64,000 nucleotides of DNA from Actinobacillus succinogenes 130Z (GTDB lineage: Bacteria > Pseudomonadota > Gammaproteobacteria > Enterobacterales > Pasteurellaceae): the NCBI RefSeq assembly GCF_000017245.1, contig NC_009655.1, positions 1,860,001-1,924,000 on the forward strand, given 5' to 3'. Under the pieces are notes generated by a model. That model was not told where the DNA came from, did no database searches, and saw nothing but the letters and a program-made list of their open reading frames with translations. Positions 59,825-64,000 of this stretch are shown in pieces. Position numbers and translations under genes: made by a program. Position 1 is the stretch's first letter, and every line of letters begins with the position of its first letter.

Positions 59825-61279
59825 TTATTTGGCTTTGACAAAAACCTGCACATTATTAAAGCCGTTTTCTTTCAGGTACAGCGCTTGCAGTTTACTCATC
59901 ACACCGCGTTCGCAATATAAAACGTAATTTTTGCTTTGATCCAGCTCGCCGAATTGTGACGAAACCTTATAAAACGGCAGTTCGATAACCTGGCGATTCT
60001 CTAACGCCAGCGGGTTTTCATCCGTTTCTTCCGGACTGCGAATATCCAAAATCACGTCATTTTCGCCCAAAACCGAAACGCCATCGATTTCCACCACTCC
60101 TTTTGCCGTTTCTTCCGCGATTTGCCGAATATCCAAATATTCGGCATTTTGCACCGCACTTTCCAGAATATCGAAATCGAAATGTTCTTCTTCCGCCAGA
60201 ATACGTTCGCGCACCGCTTTTACCGTCGGATTTTTAGATATGACGCCACAGAATTCCGGCATGGATTTAGCGATATCTTCGGTACCGATTTGTTTCGCCA
60301 TAGCGATAATCTGTTCTTTATCATGCGTAATCAGCGGACGTAAAACTAAAGTGCCCGCCGCTTCGTCAATCAATCGCAAATTGGTTAAGGTTTGACTGGA
60401 GACCTGACCGAGCGCCTCTCCGGTGACAATAGCTTCAATGGCAAAACGTTGCGCCACTTTACCGGCTGCCCGCACCATCATCCGTTTCAGCACCACGCCC
60501 ATTTGGCCGTTATCGATTTTTTCCAGAATCTCGCCTACTACCGCTTCAAAATTAATGGCTATAAAACGGACTTTGTGGGAACTGCCGTAACGGTTCCAAA
60601 GATGATACACCATTTGCTTCACACCGATTTCATGCGCCGCACCGCCTAAATTAAAGAAACAGTAATGTACGCGGGAACCGCGACGAATCAGCATATAGCT
60701 GGAAACACCCGAATCAAAGCCGCCGGAAATCAGCGACAACACATCTTCCTGCGTACCGATAGGATAACCGCCGATACCTTCGTGACGGGCTTGAATAAAC
60801 AGCAATTTGTCATTATCTACTTCAATACGTACGGTAACATCCGGATTTTTCAATTTCACTTTTGCCGTTTCAATATGCTGATTTAATCCCCCGCCCACAT
60901 AACGTTCGATTTCCAGCGAACTGAAACTGTGTTTACCTCGACGTTTTGCCCGTACACAGAATGTTTTATCCACAAGCTCGTCACGCATGCGTTCCAAGGT
61001 TTGTTCAAAAATATTATGCAAATCCGTAAACGGACGTTCTTCGACTTCCAGAAAATGGTGAATGCCCGGTATACATTGCAACAACTCGATTAAGTGCGGT
61101 CGATTTTCTTCGTGTTTTGACCGCACTTCAATGAAATCCCAATGACGCACCACCGCCACGGAATCGTCATGTTTATCCAATATATTTCGGATATTGCCGG
61201 TTAAAATTTTGATGAAACGTTTGCGAACACTGTCGCTTTTAATCATGATTTCGGGAAAAAGTTTAATAATAAATTTCAT
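59825..61279 (-). CDS. thiI: tRNA 4-thiouridylation/thiazole sulfurtransferase ThiI
   Basis: ThiI inserts sulfur into uridine 8 of tRNA and supplies sulfur for thiamine thiazole. The 484-residue long form has an N-terminal NFLD/THUMP region (1-165) and a PP-loop ATPase (SLISGGFDSGVSSYMLIRRG near residue 185). A C-terminal rhodanese domain carries the persulfide cysteine in LYCERGVMSK. The rhodanese domain is typical of gammaproteobacteria. It is monocistronic. Confidence 0.96.
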   Translation of the reverse strand: MKFIIKLFPEIMIKSDSVRKRFIKILTGNIRNILDKHDDSVAVVRHWDFIEVRSKHEENRPHLIELLQCIPGIHHFLEVEERPFTDLHNIFEQTLERMRDELVDKTFCVRAKRRGKHSFSSLEIERYVGGGLNQHIETAKVKLKNPDVTVRIEVDNDKLLFIQARHEGIGGYPIGTQEDVLSLISGGFDSGVSSYMLIRRGSRVHYCFFNLGGAAHEIGVKQMVYHLWNRYGSSHKVRFIAINFEAVVGEILEKIDNGQMGVVLKRMMVRAAGKVAQRFAIEAIVTGEALGQVSSQTLTNLRLIDEAAGTLVLRPLITHDKEQIIAMAKQIGTEDIAKSMPEFCGVISKNPTVKAVRERILAEEEHFDFDILESAVQNAEYLDIRQIAEETAKGVVEIDGVSVLGENDVILDIRSPEETDENPLALENRQVIELPFYKVSSQFGELDQSKNYVLYCERGVMSKLQALYLKENGFNNVQVFVKAK

Positions 61280-61344
61280 TCGCTGGCTCGGTTAAAATTT
61301 CTGCTGAAAAAATTGCGGGCATTATACCGACTTTCCGGCAAAAG

Positions 61345-61372
61345 AAAAACCGCAGTCGTTCGGCTGCGGTTT
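61345..61372 (-). terminator. Terminator of selD
   Basis: On the minus strand AAACCGCAG and CTGCGGTTT pair around an eight-base loop, followed by TTC and a T-rich stretch, about 26 bases past the selD stop. Confidence 0.85.
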
Positions 61373-61397
61373 AACGGATTATCCAGGCAATGCGGGT

Positions 61398-62483
61398 TTA
61401 TTTCACGGTGACGACGATTTCACCTTCCTGCGGCGATAATAATTCGCCCACCTCAAAAATTTCCACATCGGCTTGGCGTGCAACGTTCAACAAAGCCTCA
61501 GCACTATCGGGACGCACCGCCACCAATAGTCCGCCGGAAGTTTGCGGATCACACAAGATAGCTTTTTGTATTTCCGTCATAGTGGAAACCTTATTCCCGT
61601 AGCTGTCGAAATTACGCATCGTACCGCCCGGCACGCAGCCTTTTTCAAGGTAATCCCGAACACCGTCCAACGTATGAATTTTGTCCATATACACTACGGC
61701 ATTTAACTGCGACCCTTCACACAACTCAATCAAATGACCGAGCAAACCGAATCCGGTGACGTCCGTCATGGCGGTCACACCGTCGATTTCGGAAAACGCC
61801 GAACCGACCAAATTCATCTGGCACATCACTTGGGTTGCCAAGTTTTGATGTTCGGCTTTTAATTTGCCTTTTTTCTCCGCCGTGGTCAGCACGCCGATAC
61901 CCAGCGGTTTGGTCAGATAAAGCTTGCAGCCCGCTTGGGCGGAAGCATTCTTCTTCACTTTATCCGTATTAATCATACCGGTGACCGCCAATCCGAAAAT
62001 CGGTTCCGGTGCGTCAATGGAATGCCCGCCCGCTAAGGCAATGCCCGCTTGCTTACAGGCAAAACGCCCGCCGTCCACTATGCGTTGCGCCACTTCGGCC
62101 GGCAATAATTTAATCGGAAAACCGAGGATAGCAATCGCCATAATCGGTTTTCCGCCCATGGCAAAAATGTCGCTGATTGCGTTCGTCGCCGCAATACGGC
62201 CGAAATCGAAGGGATCATCCACAATCGGCATGAAAAAATCCGTGGTACTGATAATGCCTACGCCGTTTCCGATATCATAAACCGCCGCATCATCGGCGGT
62301 ATCGTTACCGACTAACAGATGAGGATCGATAAATTGTTCGAGTTTCGTTTGTAAAATAGTCCCTAATACCTTAGGCGAAATTTTACAGCCTCAACCCGCA
62401 CCGTGACTGTATTGAGTCAACCGGATAGTATCCGTCACCGTACTATCCAACGCCTGTTGAAGTGCGGTCAAATTTTCCGTCAT
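61398..62483 (-). CDS. selD: Selenide, water dikinase SelD, a selenoprotein with in-frame TGA
   Basis: SelD makes selenophosphate from selenide and ATP, the selenium donor for selenocysteine. Translation from ATG 62483 reads MTENLTALQQALDSTVTDTI, then RLTQYSHGAG. It next meets TGA (62393-62391) and continues GCKISPKVLGTILQTKL to the normal C-terminus (361 residues). The TGA sits exactly at the catalytic position (E. coli Cys17, motif GAGCGCKISP) and is therefore selenocysteine-31. Just after it the mRNA can form CCTAA-GGTA-TTAGG, a plausible SECIS hairpin. The glycine-rich ATP loop and RIAATNAISDIFAMGG are present. A conventional gene finder would miss the first 84 codons. Confidence 0.95.
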
Positions 62484-62612
62484 TTTTATCTTCCTCATTT
62501 TTTCAAATGGTTATTCGGATAAAGAATTATACAATTATTTTCCGCTGAAAGGGGGAATTATCCTACTTTTGTATTGTTTTTAAACAGTTATGATTTTTTT
62601 TGAAATTTCTGT

Positions 62613-62640
62613 TTGACAGTCCCTGTAAAATAAGTAAAAT
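62613..62640 (+). promoter_or_regulatory. Promoter of the tRNA-Gly/tRNA-Leu unit
   Basis: TTGACA (62613-62618) is perfect and TAAAAT (62635-62640) follows at 16 bases. A GC-rich stretch (CACTCCCG) follows, as in stringently controlled stable-RNA promoters. Confidence 0.8.
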
Positions 62641-62673
62641 GCACTCCCGTTGAAGGCTATAAGCTGAAACCGA

Positions 62674-62749
62674 GCGGGAATAGCTCAGTTGGTAGAGCAC
62701 AACCTTGCCAAGGTTGGGGTCGCGAGTTCGAGCCTCGTTTCCCGCTCCA
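62674..62749 (+). tRNA. tRNA-Gly (anticodon GCC)
   Basis: The acceptor arms GCGGGAA and TTCCCGC pair, and the CCA end is encoded. The anticodon loop TTGCCAA gives GCC. A normal D-arm (AGCTCAGTTGGTAGAGC) and T-arm (GAGTTCGAGCCTC) are present. Length 76. Confidence 0.97.
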
Positions 62750-62778
62750 ATTATTTAAATGAATTTTAAATGCGTGAT

Positions 62779-62865
62779 GCCCGAGTGGCGGAATCGGTAG
62801 ACGCAAGGGATTTAAAATCCCTCGCCTTTCGGGGCGTGCCAGTTCAAGTCTGGCCTCGGGCACCA
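62779..62865 (+). tRNA. tRNA-Leu (anticodon TAA)
   Basis: The acceptor arms GCCCGAG and CTCGGGC pair, and the CCA end is encoded. The anticodon stem AGGGA/TCCCT closes the loop TTTAAAA, giving TAA. The long variable arm (CGCCTTTCGGGGCG) is that of a class II leucine tRNA. It is 29 bases after tRNA-Gly on the same transcript. Confidence 0.96.
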
Positions 62866-62897
62866 TTTGAAATCATTTGACAGAAAAAGATAGAGAC

Positions 62898-62919
62898 AGC
62901 ACCTTGCGGTGCTTTTTTT
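62898..62919 (+). terminator. Terminator of the tRNA unit
   Basis: AGCACC and GGTGCT form a six-pair stem with a TTGC loop and T7. Confidence 0.9.
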
Positions 62920-62981
62920 ATATCTAAAATTATTTCGATTCCGGCGGTATGGGTCGATCACCACAAAATACCGGACATATT

Positions 62982-63614
62982 ATGCGTTTAAAATCTCTTT
63001 TCGTCGTTTTAGTATCGGCATTTATTTTCACCGGCTGTTCGTCATTGGATATCAGCGAACACCGCCCGACCGACATCAAAACCATTTCAAAAACTGACCG
63101 CTCTTGGCAGCAGCATTTAAGTCTGCTCAAGCAGATAAAAGCTTATTCCGCGCAAGGTCAAATCGGTTATATCAGCTCTCAGGAACGCTTTTCCAGCCGT
63201 TTTGAGTGGCAATACCAAAACCCGCAGAATTACACTTTAAAATTATATTCCACCATCAGCACCACCAGTCTGGAAATGCAGCGTCATCCTTCAGGTATGA
63301 CGATTTCCGATAACAAAGGAAACCAACGTTCGGAAGCGGATGCCAAAATGCTGATTCGTGAAATTGTCGGTATGGAAGTGCCGTTGGAGCGGCTTGCGAC
63401 CTGGCTGAAAGGACAACCCGACGAACATGCCGATTATCAGGTGGGAGAAAATCATTATTTAGCCGGTTTCAGCTATCCGATAGACGGTGTAGTCTGGACC
63501 GCGGATTATTTGGTTTATCATCAGGATCGCACGCCGGCATTACCCCGAGATATTCTGCTGAAAAATAATAACCAAACCCTAAAGATCCGGGTTGAAAACT
63601 GGATGTTACCATGA
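62982..63614 (+). CDS. lolB: Outer-membrane lipoprotein LolB
   Basis: LolB receives lipoproteins from LolA and inserts them in the outer membrane. The 210-residue product has signal peptide MRLKSLFVVLVSAFIFTG and lipobox FTGC-SS, so it is itself a lipoprotein. Mature features are QGQIGYISSQERFSSRFEWQYQ, SLEMQRHPSGMTISDNKG and LATWLKGQP. The frame opens 11 codons earlier (62949). ATG 62982 is the signal-peptide start. ispE overlaps its stop by four bases, the usual lolB-ispE order. Confidence 0.94.
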   Translation: MRLKSLFVVLVSAFIFTGCSSLDISEHRPTDIKTISKTDRSWQQHLSLLKQIKAYSAQGQIGYISSQERFSSRFEWQYQNPQNYTLKLYSTISTTSLEMQRHPSGMTISDNKGNQRSEADAKMLIREIVGMEVPLERLATWLKGQPDEHADYQVGENHYLAGFSYPIDGVVWTADYLVYHQDRTPALPRDILLKNNNQTLKIRVENWMLP

Positions 63615-64000
63615 AAAAAAATTATCGATTTTCAACCGCACTTTCCCAATTTTCCGCCGACTCTTTCCGCCAAGGAAAATCTTTGCGTTTCCCCAGCCCC
63701 GCCAAATTGAACTTATTTTTATATATTAACGGAAAAAGGGCGGACGGTTATCACGAGCTGCAAACACTTTTTCAGTTTTTAGATTACGGCGATTGGCTGG
63801 AAATCAGTGCGCGCGCCGACGGTGAAATTCATCTAACCCCCCAATTACCCGGTGTGAAAGAAGAAGATAATTTAATTTACCGCGCGGCTCACATATTACA
63901 ACAAAACACCGGTTGCACCCTCGGTGCCGATATACGGCTGGACAAAATTCTGCCTATGGGCGGCGGTGTCGGCGGCGGTTCGTCCAATGCGGCAACCGTA
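63611..64000 (+). CDS. ispE: 4-diphosphocytidyl-2-C-methyl-D-erythritol kinase IspE, partial
   Basis: IspE phosphorylates CDP-methylerythritol in the MEP isoprenoid pathway. The first 130 codons are in the window and the gene runs off the right edge. The GHMP-kinase features are clear: FPSPAKLNLFLYINGKRADGYHEL and the ATP loop PMGGGVGGGSSNAAT. About 25 residues precede the usual start (FPSPAKLNL) and include an uptake sequence read as part of the coding frame, so the N-terminus looks extended. The start ATG overlaps the lolB stop. Confidence 0.95.
   Translation, partial: MKKNYRFSTALSQFSADSFRQGKSLRFPSPAKLNLFLYINGKRADGYHELQTLFQFLDYGDWLEISARADGEIHLTPQLPGVKEEDNLIYRAAHILQQNTGCTLGADIRLDKILPMGGGVGGGSSNAATV

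Noticed and set aside
61398..62231. selD read as an N-terminally truncated gene or pseudogene starting at MPIVDDPFDF
   Set aside because: The frame continues upstream through one TGA at the known selenocysteine position to a proper ATG with a ribosome-binding site.
1..64000. CRISPR arrays, prophage, integrase or att sites at tRNA genes
   Set aside because: No regularly spaced repeats, phage genes or integrases were seen, and the three tRNA genes have ordinary flanks with no duplicated 3' ends.

Overview
The window is 64 kb of chromosome from a member of the Pasteurellaceae. The strongest marker is the Hin-type DNA uptake signal (core AAGTGCGGT or its complement ACCGCACTT), present roughly forty times by eye, often as back-to-back pairs that double as transcription terminators. 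The order kdsB-lpxK-msbA-rec2-dksA-pcnB-folK and the types of rnf/rsx, potABCD, metX and tehB genes are also those of Haemophilus, Pasteurella and Actinobacillus relatives. A rumen succinate producer of the Basfia/[Mannheimia] succiniciproducens kind is my best guess. That is an inference from gene content; no search was run.

Layout. 1-8.5 kb: end of an ABC transporter ATPase, rlmM, gcvA, the divergent small RNA gcvB, ilvE, pgsA, cysB, rluB, yciO and gntR. 8.6-13.3 kb: a two-gene soluble formate dehydrogenase whose second subunit fuses an iron-sulfur tail of NuoF to a GltD-like NADPH/FAD module. 13.7-22.1 kb: topB, secG, tRNA-Leu(GAG), purF-cvpA, yfbV, truA, rplY, a dedA-family gene and tehB. 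22.2-31.9 kb: an accessory-looking block with an ABC importer (binding protein, one fused permease, two different ATPases), transcribed divergently from a sensor set like Salmonella PgtC-PgtB-PgtA. 31.9-35.5 kb: a YoaH-like small gene, a uracil-DNA-glycosylase superfamily gene, uvrC and yidB. 35.5-44.2 kb: kdsB, lpxK, msbA, comEC/rec2 (minus strand), then dksA, pcnB and folK (plus strand). 44.3-54.2 kb: metX with a MetJ operator, sanA, the rsxABCDGE-nth operon and an NSS-family sodium symporter. 54.3-64 kb: potABCD (minus strand), pepT, thiI, selD, tRNA-Gly and tRNA-Leu, lolB and the start of ispE.

How the parts connect. GcvA and GcvB form the glycine/amino-acid control pair upstream of ilvE. 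Formate oxidation by the FDH pair could supply NADPH under anaerobic (FNR) control; pepT also has an FNR-type site. The Pgt-like sensor set probably induces the divergent ABC importer in response to a phosphorylated metabolite, with a perfect CRP site between them. SelD itself is a selenoprotein: the gene contains an in-frame TGA at the catalytic position. pcnB appears to start at an AUU codon, as in E. coli. No prophage, CRISPR array, integrase or intact insertion sequence was seen.
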